NCBI RefSeq assembly: GCF_014385105.1 | Contig: NZ_JACRTE010000005.1 | Span: 140,915 to 204,914 of the forward strand | Length of the DNA: 64,000 bases | Direction of reading: 5' to 3' | Source: Qingrenia yutianensis | GTDB lineage: Bacteria > Bacillota > Clostridia > UMGS1810 | Made by a program: the position numbers and the translations under genes | The notes under the pieces: generated by a model | Database searches by the model: none | What the model was told of the DNA's origin: nothing | What the model saw: only the letters and a program-made list of their open reading frames with translations | In this document: piece by piece, positions 17,594 through 26,068 of the stretch | Layout of the letters: each line of letters starts with the position of its first letter | Position numbering within the stretch: position 1 is the first letter of the stretch

Positions 17594-18255
17594 GAATTTA
17601 AAATAAAAGTGGTATTATACGAAGTAAAATTTACGGCTTAGGTTCAGTTGGATTTCCCGCCGCGCCGCCGCTTCGTCGCCAAAACGGCAGTTTCCTATTA
17701 AGGCACAGCATACCCTGTCGCCAAAGATATGACTGAATTGCCACTTAGTCCGCACTGCAATCCCCCGTATAACACAGCCTAGGAGTTTTCCTCAACGGTC
17801 GTGTCAACTCTTATCCTCTTTTGCAAGCACCATTTCAAACCCTATAACGCGCCGTCCAAAGGCCATTAGAAAGCGCGTCTGACGGTTATCCGTATTTGCT
17901 CACTCAAGGCAGGCTACTCTGCTCACAGCATATTGTTACCTACACCGCAAAACAGGTTACAGCCTAAACCGTAGCGCAAAGCATTATAGAAAGGTACTTT
18001 GCCTTTTTGGAAAAAGGTTCTTTTCAAAAAGACTAAAGCCCTTTGACTAACCGCCACGAATTTAGGTCTCCGCGGTAAAAGGGACAACGCCCGTATGCCG
18101 TTACGGGTCTGCCCTTAAACCTTAACTCCCAGCATCTGCCCCAAACTGGGCGTAAGAAGCAAACACAAGGAACTTCATCGATATGCCCTTTAGTGGATTT
18201 TTAGGCCCACCTTACAAGCTAACAGATCCGACTAGGATACTGCACCACTTATTAG
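17566..18255 (-). ncRNA. ole: OLE RNA (ornate, large, extremophilic RNA)
   Basis: A 690-nt stretch without a plausible gene lies between the radical SAM gene and oapA. Its composition is more even in GC than the surrounding intergenic DNA, and many short self-complementary segments are visible, for example GACCCGTAACGGCATACGGG, TCAGACGCGCTTTC and GGCGACAGGG on the minus strand. It has its own promoter upstream and a terminator at the end. OLE RNAs are about 600 nt, sit immediately upstream of oapA, and are typically clustered with dxs and tlyA, which is exactly the arrangement here. OLE RNA with OapA localises to the membrane and is linked to stress tolerance and energy-dependent growth control. 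A covariance-model hit has not been run. Confidence 0.83.
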
Positions 18256-18261
18256 CTAAAT

Positions 18262-18290
18262 ATTATATCATATTATTTAAAAAAAGTAAA
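18262..18290 (-). promoter_or_regulatory. Sigma-A promoter of OLE RNA
   Basis: Minus strand TTTACT (18285-18290) and a perfect TATAAT (18262-18267) are separated by exactly 17 bases, which puts the transcription start near 18255 at the start of the structured region. It lies after the radical SAM stop codon. Confidence 0.75.
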
Positions 18291-18297
18291 TATTTTT

Positions 18298-19890
18298 TTA
18301 TAAAATTTTTATATCGCCTTTTTTCAGCGCGTTGTCGGTTTTTGTTTTTATGTTAAGACGGTATTTTTTCCAAAAATACTGCCTGTTTTCCTTTTTATAT
18401 CCCGACACTGCGGCGATGTCCTTACTGTTTGCAAAAACGGTTATTTCGCCTTTTGCGCCGTTTTGCAAAACATATTTTTCTATTTTTTTCTTATACATCA
18501 GCGTTTCCGCCATTTCCCTTATTGCAGGGTGATACGGTCCTGTCACGGTGTTTTCGTTCACCTCGCCGGTGGTCTGAAGTCCCACGCGGATAACGTTAAT
18601 TTTGTTTGCATAAAACTTTTCAAGAATTTCCGACAGAATTTCAACCGTAAATTCAAGCGAAAGAGGCGTGTAGCTTCCCTTTTTCATCATATCGAAAAGC
18701 GCCGTATCTTCTATCACAAGCGTGGGATAAACCCTTACGCAATCGGGTTTTAGGCTTATTATGTCATCACAGGTTTTGAGCATTTTTTCTTTTGTGTCGC
18801 CCAAAAGTCCAAGCATCATTTGAAGTCCCAGCGAAAACCCGTGTTCTTTTATAAGGCACGCCGACTTAAACACCGCGTCCGCACTGTGTCCGCGTCCGCT
18901 TTTTTTCAGCACGTCGCTGTCGGTTTTTGTTTTTATGTTAAGACGGTATTTTTTCCAAAAATACTGCCTGTTTTCCTTTTTATATCCCGACACTGCGGCG
19001 ATGTCCTTACTGTTTGCAAAAACGGTTATTTCGCCTTTTGCGCCGTTTTGCAAAACATATTTTTCTATTTTTTTCTTATACATCAGCGTTTCCGCCATTT
19101 CCCTTATTGCAGGGTGATACGGTCCTGTCACGGTGTTTTCGTTCACCTCGCCGGTGGTCTGAAGTCCCACGCGGATAACGTTAATTTTGTTTGCATAAAA
19201 CTTTTCAAGAATTTCCGACAGAATTTCAACCGTAAATTCAAGCGAAAGAGGCGTGTAGCTTCCCTTTTTCATCATATCGAAAAGCGCCGTATCTTCTATC
19301 ACAAGCGTGGGATAAACCCTTACGCAATCGGGTTTTAGGCTTATTATGTCATCACAGGTTTTGAGCATTTTTTCTTTTGTGTCGCCCAAAAGTCCAAGCA
19401 TCATTTGAAGTCCCAGCGAAAACCCGTGTTCTTTTATAAGGCACGCCGACTTAAACACCGCGTCCGCACTGTGTCCGCGTCCGCTTTTTTTCAGCACGTC
19501 GCTGTCGGTTGACTGGACGCCCAGCTCGATTGCCGTAAAACCGTAATTTTTAAGGCGGTTAAGGCAATTTTCGTCTATCGCGTCGGGACGGGTTGAACAT
19601 CTTATACCGTTCACCTCGCCCGATTTCAAATATTTATACGCAATATTGCAAAGTGCGTTTTGAATATCCAAATCTATCGCGGTGAAGCTTCCGCCGAAAA
19701 ACGCAATTTCAACGTATTTTCCGCCCTTTGAATATTTTTTAATTGTTTCAAGATTTTCTCTTATAAAGCCGTCAACCTCGGCATAATCGAGCACGCTTTT
19801 TTTGCCGGTGATTTTTTTTTGATTGCAGAAAACACAGTTGTGCGTGCACCCGATATGCGGTACAAAAACGGGGATATTATAGTATCTCAT
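18298..19890 (-). CDS. Elp3-family radical SAM protein with a tandemly duplicated C-terminal half
   Basis: The ATG at 19888-19890 overlaps the rnc stop by ATGA and is preferred over a start 21 bases upstream. The radical SAM cluster motif CTHNCVFC is near residue 15-22, followed by AFFGGSFTAI and the SPASM-less Elp3/YhcC-type barrel. Residues from TDSDVLKKSGRG onward (195 residues) occur twice in direct tandem, so a normal ~335-residue protein has become 530. The first copy completes the barrel; the second is an appended half ending in a tail KTKTDNALKKGDIKIL. Downstream of rnc this family is commonly found in Clostridia. Function is probably tRNA or other RNA modification, by family only. 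Confidence 0.88.
   Translation of the reverse strand: MRYYNIPVFVPHIGCTHNCVFCNQKKITGKKSVLDYAEVDGFIRENLETIKKYSKGGKYVEIAFFGGSFTAIDLDIQNALCNIAYKYLKSGEVNGIRCSTRPDAIDENCLNRLKNYGFTAIELGVQSTDSDVLKKSGRGHSADAVFKSACLIKEHGFSLGLQMMLGLLGDTKEKMLKTCDDIISLKPDCVRVYPTLVIEDTALFDMMKKGSYTPLSLEFTVEILSEILEKFYANKINVIRVGLQTTGEVNENTVTGPYHPAIREMAETLMYKKKIEKYVLQNGAKGEITVFANSKDIAAVSGYKKENRQYFWKKYRLNIKTKTDSDVLKKSGRGHSADAVFKSACLIKEHGFSLGLQMMLGLLGDTKEKMLKTCDDIISLKPDCVRVYPTLVIEDTALFDMMKKGSYTPLSLEFTVEILSEILEKFYANKINVIRVGLQTTGEVNENTVTGPYHPAIREMAETLMYKKKIEKYVLQNGAKGEITVFANSKDIAAVSGYKKENRQYFWKKYRLNIKTKTDNALKKGDIKIL
18333..19502. repeat. Perfect 585-bp tandem duplication inside the radical SAM gene
   Basis: Bases 18333-18917 are repeated as 18918-19502 with a period of 585 (195 codons, frame kept). 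By eye I find no difference between the copies. The junctions share TGTCGGTT, and the flanks TTTTTTCAGCGCGT and TTTTTTCAGCACGT are similar, so short homology can explain the event. Perfect identity means either very recent duplication or an assembly artefact. Confidence 0.95.
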
Positions 19891-20573
19891 TTTATGCCCA
19901 GCCTCATACACGCTTCTTTTGCCGCCGCCTGCTCTGCGGTTTTTTTGCTTTTGCCCTTGCCCTCACCGCATTTTTTTCCGTCCACCGAAACCGCGTAAAC
20001 ATAGCGTTTGTCGTGGTCGGGACCGCTCTGCGAAACAAGCGTATATTCCACACTCTTTGCATATTCCTGAGCGTATTCCTGCAAACGCGTTTTGTATTCC
20101 AGAATTTTCGGATTTTTGCCCGAATATTCGTTTATATATTTAACGGTAAAATTCAAAATAACCCTTTTTGCCTCGTCCATTCCGCCGTCGAGAAAAATGC
20201 CTGCAAAAACCGCCTCAACCGCGTCTGCGATTATGGATTTGCGCTCTCTTCCGCCGTTTAATTCCTCGCCCCGGCTGAGATACAGGCACTCGCCTATGCC
20301 GATTTCCGCGGCGATTTTGTCCAGCCCTTCCTCGCACACAACACTTGCGCGGATTTTAGACAAATCGCCCTCACTGCTGGTTTTTAAGTGATTGAAAATG
20401 TATTCCGACACCACAACCGACAGCACGCTGTCGCCCAAAAATTCCATACGCTCGTAGCACTTTGCGCCTTTCACCTCGTTTATGTATGAGCTGTGCGTAA
20501 GCGCAGTTTTCAAAAGGCTGACATTTTTAAATTTATACCCTATTTTTTCCTGAAGTTTATCTAATTTATTCAT
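19887..20573 (-). CDS. rnc: Ribonuclease III
   Basis: The 228-residue protein has the RNase III signature ERMEFLGDSVLSVVVSEYIF near residue 41 with the metal-binding Glu and Asp, a second acidic site in ADAVEAVFAGIFLDGG near 116, and a C-terminal double-stranded RNA-binding domain (about 155-226) ending GKSKKTAEQAAAKEACMRLG. It cleaves double-stranded RNA in rRNA maturation and mRNA turnover. The acpP-rnc order is the common bacterial arrangement, and the stop overlaps the next gene's start. Confidence 0.97.
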   Translation of the reverse strand: MNKLDKLQEKIGYKFKNVSLLKTALTHSSYINEVKGAKCYERMEFLGDSVLSVVVSEYIFNHLKTSSEGDLSKIRASVVCEEGLDKIAAEIGIGECLYLSRGEELNGGRERKSIIADAVEAVFAGIFLDGGMDEAKRVILNFTVKYINEYSGKNPKILEYKTRLQEYAQEYAKSVEYTLVSQSGPDHDKRYVYAVSVDGKKCGEGKGKSKKTAEQAAAKEACMRLGIK

Positions 20574-20633
20574 ATTTTCACCTAACCGAAATCAGGCATC
20601 AGATGCTCGAACATCTGATGCCCTTTTCTTAAA

Positions 20634-20861
20634 TCAGTTTACTTTTGAGTTGATATAGTTCATTGCGTCCGAAACGGTAACAATATTTTCCGCCTCTTCT
20701 TCGGGAACCTCAATTTCAAATTCTTCTTCAATAGCCATAATAAGCTCGACCATATCAAGCGAATCCGCACCGAGGTCATCTATAAACGACGCTTCGGGAG
20801 TAACTTTGCTTTCGTCAATTCCGAGCTGCTCGACAATAATATTCTTAATTTTTTCAAACAC
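20634..20861 (-). CDS. acpP: Acyl carrier protein
   Basis: A GGAGGTG site precedes a GTG start. The 75-residue acidic four-helix protein carries the phosphopantetheine attachment site Ser34 in DDLGADSLDMVEL and the typical VPEEEAENIVTVSDAMNYI end. It carries acyl chains in fatty acid synthesis. Between it and rnc an 11-bp stem (20595-20622, GGCATCAGATG with CATCTGATGCC) has no clear U-run on this strand, so it may be a processing or partial-termination site setting the ratio of acpP to rnc. Confidence 0.97.
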   Translation of the reverse strand: MFEKIKNIIVEQLGIDESKVTPEASFIDDLGADSLDMVELIMAIEEEFEIEVPEEEAENIVTVSDAMNYINSKVN

Positions 20862-20948
20862 CCTTTTTCACCTCCAAAAATTCTGCTATAAGGTATTTAC
20901 CCGCTTTTTGTCCCTTTAAACAAAAATTTTGGAAATTTTTGTGTTTTT

Positions 20949-22628
20949 TTATTTTCCGCTGTTTACCTCGCTCGCGCTTGCAATCATAAGCTTTTCGCCC
21001 GGAACGTATACACCCTCGTTTTCAGCGGTGTTAAAGCAAATTTTTATAACGTCTTTAATGTTGTCGGCGCAGATTATCTCAATCGGCAAATCCTCAAACG
21101 TTCGGCGGTAGTTGTCGCGCGGAATTATCACGCGTTTGATATTCGCATTTTGCGCCGCCTCGATTTTGGACGCCACACCGCCCACAGCATAAACCGAGCC
21201 GAGAATGGAAACCTCGCCGGTAAGTGCAATATCAGACGGCATTTTGATGTTTTTCACCGCCGAATAAACCGCGCAGACAAGCGCAATTCCTGCCGACGGA
21301 CCGTCAACGGGAATACCGCCGGGGAAGTTTATATGAATGTCAAAATCGGCGGTGTTTATTCCGAAAACGTTCTTTAAAACCGTCACTGCGTTTTCCACCG
21401 ACTCTTTCGCGGTGCTCTTTTTAATGAGCCGTCTTCCGCGCATTTCAAGCTGTTCGCTCTCGATAATTCCGCTCACCGAAACGCTTCCGCCGTTTGCGCT
21501 TTTCTTCGCCGATGCCTCGATTTTCATAAAATATCCCGTCGACAAATTTGCCACCGAAAGACCGTTTACAACGCCGACTTTCGGTTCGGACGCGCACTTT
21601 GCAATGACCTTTGGCTGATATTTTCCCACCTGTAAAACCCACTCGGTGTCTTTCACCGTCACGTTTTTTCTGCCCTCGGTCGCCGCGGCGCTGATTGACG
21701 TTTGAATAATGCTCACCGCGTCGCGCCCGTTGTCGGCAAACTGCGAAATAAGTTCGCACACGCCGTCCTCAAGCGACACGCCCGCATTTTTTGCGGCATT
21801 TTCGGCAATTTTTTCAACGCTGTTTTTGTCCAGCGCGTTAAAATAAATCTCCACACAGCGCGAGCGCAGAGCAGGCGGAATTTCTTCGGGATTTCGCGTC
21901 GTTGCGCCCACAAGACGGAAGTCGGCAGGCATACCGTCGCGGAAAATTTTGTGTATATGCAATGGAATATTTTTGTCACCGCTCGCATAATACGCGCTCT
22001 CAAATTTCACGCGTCTGTCCTCCAATACTTTCAAAAGACGGTTGAGCTGAATGGGGTGCAATTCACCGATTTCGTCGATAAAAAGCACACCGCCGTGCGC
22101 ATTTGACACCGCGCCCGGTTTGGGCTGGGGAACTCCCGCGTTGCCGTATGCGCCCGAACCCTGATAAATAGGGTCGTGCACCGAGCCGATTAACGGGTCG
22201 GCAATGCTCCGCTCGTCAAACTGCAAAGTGGTTGCGTCGGTTTCGATAAACTTCGCACTCGGCAAAAACGGCGAACACGCAGTGTGCTTTGCACGCTCCA
22301 GAATAAGCCGTGCCGCCGCGGTTTTGCCCACGCCCGGGGGTCCGTAAATAAGGACGTGCTGAGGATTAGGTCCGCAAAGCGCGGCTATAAGCGCTTTTAC
22401 CGCCTCCTCCTGCCCTACAATTTCGCTCAAATTTTTCGGACGCGTTTTCTCGGAAAGCGGTTCGGCAAGCTTTATTTTTTCAAGAGCATTAAGCTTTTCA
22501 AGCTCTTTTTTCGACTCTCCCGTAACGGCATTCTGACTGCTTCTCTGCGAATAAAGCAATGAAAAAAAGTATATTCCCACCACTGCGGAAAAGAAAAACT
22601 GCAATGTCATAATCACTGTATTTATCAA
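20949..22628 (-). CDS. lonB: ATP-dependent protease LonB
   Basis: The start is probably the TTG at 22626-22628, which follows AAGGGA, or the ATG 18 bases later; both place the start just before the membrane helix (ITMTLQFFFSAVVGIYFF-like segment), as in Bacillus LonB, whereas the open frame extends further. The AAA module has Walker A GPPGVGKT, Walker B GGVLFIDEIGEL and a sensor region; the C-terminal Lon protease domain has the catalytic serine in DGPSAGIALV and the catalytic lysine in GSVYAVGGVASKIEAA. LonB is a forespore-linked membrane protease in Bacillus. About 560 residues. Confidence 0.9.
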   Translation of the reverse strand: MINTVIMTLQFFFSAVVGIYFFSLLYSQRSSQNAVTGESKKELEKLNALEKIKLAEPLSEKTRPKNLSEIVGQEEAVKALIAALCGPNPQHVLIYGPPGVGKTAAARLILERAKHTACSPFLPSAKFIETDATTLQFDERSIADPLIGSVHDPIYQGSGAYGNAGVPQPKPGAVSNAHGGVLFIDEIGELHPIQLNRLLKVLEDRRVKFESAYYASGDKNIPLHIHKIFRDGMPADFRLVGATTRNPEEIPPALRSRCVEIYFNALDKNSVEKIAENAAKNAGVSLEDGVCELISQFADNGRDAVSIIQTSISAAATEGRKNVTVKDTEWVLQVGKYQPKVIAKCASEPKVGVVNGLSVANLSTGYFMKIEASAKKSANGGSVSVSGIIESEQLEMRGRRLIKKSTAKESVENAVTVLKNVFGINTADFDIHINFPGGIPVDGPSAGIALVCAVYSAVKNIKMPSDIALTGEVSILGSVYAVGGVASKIEAAQNANIKRVIIPRDNYRRTFEDLPIEIICADNIKDVIKICFNTAENEGVYVPGEKLMIASASEVNSGK

Positions 22629-22691
22629 CTTTCTTCCCTTCTTTCCACTTATAATTTTTGCATATAAAATTTTATTATTCAAATTTTTATA

Positions 22692-22720
22692 TTGAATTTT
22701 TATTTTGTTTGTAGTATAAT
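22692..22720 (+). promoter_or_regulatory. Sigma-A promoter of the 22.7-32.2 kb operon
   Basis: TTGAAT (22692-22697) and a perfect TATAAT (22715-22720), 17 bases apart, lie 40 bases before the first gene of a run of eight co-directional genes with short or overlapping spacers. Confidence 0.75.
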
Positions 22721-22759
22721 CAATACAAGTGTATTTATCAGTAAAGCGAGGTTAATTTT

Positions 22760-23164
22760 GTGAATTATTTCAGTGAACATAAAAAGGCTTTTACCGCAGT
22801 CATTATTGCGGTTCTGGCAGTGCTGGCGGTTTGCGTTTTTGCGTTTTCGCAAAGAAAACACTGCAAAAGCGAAAACAGAAATGCGGTTCAGTCGCAGAGC
22901 ACCGATACAGAAGTTAAAACGGACGAAAATAAAACAGGCGGAACAGACAAAAACACCGATAAAACCGACGGTGCAAAATCGGCGGAAAGTCCGCTTAAAG
23001 AGGGCGAAAGCCTGGAAAAGCTTGTAGACGATTTCAACACTCTGCCCGACGGCGAGGAAAAGGAAAAGGTGCGCAAGCGTCTTGAAGAAATTTTAGCCGA
23101 GGCGGAAAAACAGTCGCCGGCAAACAGTGCAAATCAGGAGGATAACAATGGCAAAGACCAATAA
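22760..23164 (+). CDS. Hypothetical membrane-anchored protein, 134 residues
   Basis: The GTG start follows a GCGAGG-type site. The protein has one N-terminal hydrophobic helix (about residues 10-28), then a long low-complexity linker rich in Thr, Asp, Lys and Asn, and an acidic amphipathic helix near 82-110 (LVDDFNTLPDGEEKEKVRKRLEEILAEAE). I recognise no family. It probably faces outside the membrane or is secreted. Its stop lies 14 bases inside yqhQ, so translation is likely coupled to it. Confidence 0.75.
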   Translation: MNYFSEHKKAFTAVIIAVLAVLAVCVFAFSQRKHCKSENRNAVQSQSTDTEVKTDENKTGGTDKNTDKTDGAKSAESPLKEGESLEKLVDDFNTLPDGEEKEKVRKRLEEILAEAEKQSPANSANQEDNNGKDQ

Positions 23165-24101
23165 CGAAAAAGTGCATAAAACCAGCATCGGCGGTCAGGC
23201 GGTTATGGAGGGCGTTATGATGCGCGGACCGAAAGAAATCGCCACGGCGGTGCGGAAATCAAACGGCGAAATTATAATCGACAAAAAAGAAGTAAGCTCG
23301 GTTTTTACAAAATATAAATTTTTGAAAATTCCGATTTTGCGCGGTGTAATCTCGTTTTTCGAGTCGATGATTACCGGCGTGAAATGCCTTATGTTTTCCG
23401 CCGAGCAGGCGGATTTGGAGGACGGCGAAGATTACAAGCCGTCGAAATTCGAGCAGTGGCTGGACGACAAATTCGGCGACAAGGTTAAAGATATTGTGAT
23501 ATATTTTTCGGTTTTCGTGTCGCTCATTTTCAGCGTGGGACTATTCATTCTTCTCCCCACGGTGCTTGTCGGGTGGCTGAAAAAATTCATTGTCAGCGCG
23601 CCTGTTTTGTCGCTCTGCGAGGGCGGTGTGAGAATTGTGATTTTCCTTGCGTACCTGTTTTTGGTGTCGCGTATGAAAGACATTCAGCGCGTTTTTGAGT
23701 ATCACGGCGCGGAACACAAGACCATTGCGGCATACGAACACGGCGAGGAATTAACTCCCGAAAACGCGCGCAAATATTCGCGTCTGCACCCGAGATGCGG
23801 AACAAGCTTTTTGCTTATCGTTATGATTATCAGCATAATATTTTTCTCGTTTTTAAAGTGGGAAACCGTTTGGCAGAGAATGCTTTACAGACTGCTTCTT
23901 TTGCCCGTGGTTGCAGGCGTTTCGTACGAAATCATAAAATTTGCCGGCAGGAGCGACTCAAAGCTTGTGAAATGGCTCACTTCGCCCGGTCTTGCACTTC
24001 AGCTTCTCACCACGCGCGAGCCCGACGACAGCCAGCTTGAAGTTGCCATTGCGGCGCTCAAAAGCGTTTTGACGGGAAACAAAGACGACGACAAATGGTA
24101 G
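23148..24101 (+). CDS. yqhQ: DUF1385 membrane protein YqhQ
   Basis: The ATG at 23148 has an AGGAGG site; an in-frame start 21 bases upstream is unlikely. The 317-residue protein has the DUF1385 signature IGGQAVMEGVMMRGP at the N-terminus, the FEYHGAEHKTIAAYE and SRLHPRCGTSFLLIVM motifs, and about four to five membrane segments (near 108-135, 145-170, 215-235, 243-265). Its role is unknown. In Clostridia yqhQ is regularly next to prmC, which it overlaps by seven bases here. Confidence 0.93.
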   Translation: MAKTNNEKVHKTSIGGQAVMEGVMMRGPKEIATAVRKSNGEIIIDKKEVSSVFTKYKFLKIPILRGVISFFESMITGVKCLMFSAEQADLEDGEDYKPSKFEQWLDDKFGDKVKDIVIYFSVFVSLIFSVGLFILLPTVLVGWLKKFIVSAPVLSLCEGGVRIVIFLAYLFLVSRMKDIQRVFEYHGAEHKTIAAYEHGEELTPENARKYSRLHPRCGTSFLLIVMIISIIFFSFLKWETVWQRMLYRLLLLPVVAGVSYEIIKFAGRSDSKLVKWLTSPGLALQLLTTREPDDSQLEVAIAALKSVLTGNKDDDKW

Positions 24102-24979
24102 AAAATAATTTGAATTTTGACAAAAACAGCACAATCGGCGAACTGAAATTCTGCGCGCAGAAAATGCTTTTGCAATGCGGAATTGAACGTCCTCAAACCG
24201 ACGTTACGGCAATGCTTAAACACATTTTAAAATGTGACGAAATTTACCTTGTCACACACAAAAACAACATTTTGCCGACCGAAAAGTTTGCCCAATTTAA
24301 AGATTTTTTGGAAAAGCGTAAAAACGACGTTCCGCTCGGCTATATTCTGGGCGAAAAAGAGTTTATGTCACTCAAATTCTGCGTTGACGAAAACACGCTT
24401 ATCCCCCGTCCCGACACCGAAACGGTGGTTGAAGAGGTTATCGCGCGGACAAAAACGGGCGATAAAATTCTCGATTTGTGCACGGGGAGCGGTGCGATTG
24501 GAATTTCGTGCGCGAAATACACCTCGGCACAGTGCGTTGTGTGCGTTGACAAATTTGAAAAAACCCTTGCGGTTGCCGAGAAAAACGCCCGTATCAACGG
24601 CGTTTCGGACGTCTGCGAGTTTATACGGCTCGACGTTTTGGAAAATCTTTCAGATCTTAAAAAAGCATACGGAAAATTTGATATTTGCGTGTCAAATCCG
24701 CCGTATATCGAAACCGACGAAATTGAAAAGCTTGACAAAACGGTGAAAAATTACGAACCGAAATCCGCTCTGGACGGCGGAAAAGACGGACATTTGTTTT
24801 ACAGAAAAATCGTCGCGGACGCGGAATTTTTTCTTAAAAAAGGCGGAATTTTGGCTTTTGAAATCGGCTTTGACCAGGCTGACGCGGTTAAAAGCTTAAT
24901 GACAGAAAAATTTGAAAATACCGTTGTAAAACGCGATTTGGGCGGAAACGACCGCGCGGTAATCGGTATTTTGAGGTGA
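24095..24979 (+). CDS. prmC: Peptide chain release factor N5-glutamine methyltransferase
   Basis: The 294-residue protein has an N-terminal helical domain and a Rossmann methyltransferase domain with SAM motif ILDLCTGSGAIGIS near residue 125 and the catalytic NPPY motif in VSNPPYIETDE near 203. PrmC methylates the GGQ glutamine of release factors RF1 and RF2. The start overlaps the yqhQ stop. Confidence 0.96.
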   Translation: MVENNLNFDKNSTIGELKFCAQKMLLQCGIERPQTDVTAMLKHILKCDEIYLVTHKNNILPTEKFAQFKDFLEKRKNDVPLGYILGEKEFMSLKFCVDENTLIPRPDTETVVEEVIARTKTGDKILDLCTGSGAIGISCAKYTSAQCVVCVDKFEKTLAVAEKNARINGVSDVCEFIRLDVLENLSDLKKAYGKFDICVSNPPYIETDEIEKLDKTVKNYEPKSALDGGKDGHLFYRKIVADAEFFLKKGGILAFEIGFDQADAVKSLMTEKFENTVVKRDLGGNDRAVIGILR

Positions 24980-24983
24980 AAAA

Positions 24984-26057
24984 ATGGTTAAAATTATGCA
25001 CATTGCAGACGTGCATCTTGACAGAAAAACAGAGGGCTTATCCCCCGAAAAAAGCGCGTTAAGGCGCGCGGAATACAAAGAAACATTTGAAAAAGCAATA
25101 AATCTCGCAAAAGAGGAAGATGTTAAAATCATACTTATTGCCGGCGACCTGTTCGACAGCGCTTTAACCGCTGACAGCACGGTGGATTTTGTACGCAAGA
25201 CGCTTGCGAAAATTCCCGAAATTTATGTATTTATTTCACCCGGCAACCACGACCCTATCGCGAGCGGAATTTATTCGCGTCTTGGTGAAAATTTGAGCGA
25301 AAACGTGAAAATTTTCGGCACAAGCCTCGAATGTGTTGAACTCGACGCATTGAACGTGCGCGTTATCGGCGCAGGATTCGACGGCGAATATCAGGAAAAC
25401 TGCCTGCTTTCGGGCTTTTCCGCGCCTGACGACGGCAAGATAAATCTCGTCTGCATACACGGCGACCTAAAATCTGGCAGTGAATACAATCCCCTTTTGC
25501 AAAGCGATATTTCGGGTACCAATGCCGACTACATTGCGCTCGGTCACACGCACGCATATTCGGGCATTTTGACGTCGGGAAAAACTCACTATGCATATTC
25601 GGGCGCGCTCGAACCGCACGGTTTTGACGAAACTGGTGAAAAGGGCGTTCTTATCGGAAATATTGACAAGCAAAAAGCGGATTTAAAATTTGTTCCTCTT
25701 GAAAAAAGACGATTCAACGTCTGCGAAATTGACGTTTCGGACTGTGAAATTTTTGAAGATGTTATCGGCAAAATCCGCGAAAAATTAACGCGCGCGTCCG
25801 ACTTTTACAAAATCGTTCTCACGGGCGGAAAAAAAGCGGAAATCAAGCTTGACAAGGCCGTTTTAAACTCGTTTTTTGAAGACAGCGTTTTTTACATAAA
25901 ATTCTCCGACGAAACGAAATCTCTCCTTGACATTGACGCGCTGTGCGAAGAATACACGTTAAAAGGCATTTGCGCAAAGCGCATAAAAGAGCTTTCTGAC
26001 GGCGGAAACAAGGAATTTTACGACAAAGTTGCAGACTATCTTTTCGGTCTGTTTTAG
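24984..26057 (+). CDS. SbcD/YhaO-type DNA exonuclease (metallophosphoesterase)
   Basis: The 357-residue protein carries calcineurin-like phosphoesterase motifs in order: HIADVHLDR (residues 5-13), IAGDLFDS (near 52), SPGNHDP (near 87), CIHGDLKS (near 158) and LGHTHAYS (near 184). It is the Mre11/SbcD-like nuclease partner of the SMC-like ATPase encoded immediately downstream; the pair resembles Bacillus YhaO/YhaN. The complex would process DNA ends. Co-transcribed with the next gene with an 11-base gap. Confidence 0.93.
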   Translation: MVKIMHIADVHLDRKTEGLSPEKSALRRAEYKETFEKAINLAKEEDVKIILIAGDLFDSALTADSTVDFVRKTLAKIPEIYVFISPGNHDPIASGIYSRLGENLSENVKIFGTSLECVELDALNVRVIGAGFDGEYQENCLLSGFSAPDDGKINLVCIHGDLKSGSEYNPLLQSDISGTNADYIALGHTHAYSGILTSGKTHYAYSGALEPHGFDETGEKGVLIGNIDKQKADLKFVPLEKRRFNVCEIDVSDCEIFEDVIGKIREKLTRASDFYKIVLTGGKKAEIKLDKAVLNSFFEDSVFYIKFSDETKSLLDIDALCEEYTLKGICAKRIKELSDGGNKEFYDKVADYLFGLF

Positions 26058-26068
26058 GCGGTGACGGA

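Noticed and set aside
17566..18255. RNase P RNA, tmRNA or rRNA fragment in the 17.6-18.3 kb gap
   Set aside because: No conserved RNase P core, no tmRNA ends or tag frame, and no rRNA motifs; size and neighbours fit OLE RNA.
20595..20622. Terminator between acpP and rnc
   Set aside because: The 11-bp stem has no U-run on the minus strand where it would be needed, and rnc follows in the same direction; I only note it as a stem-loop.
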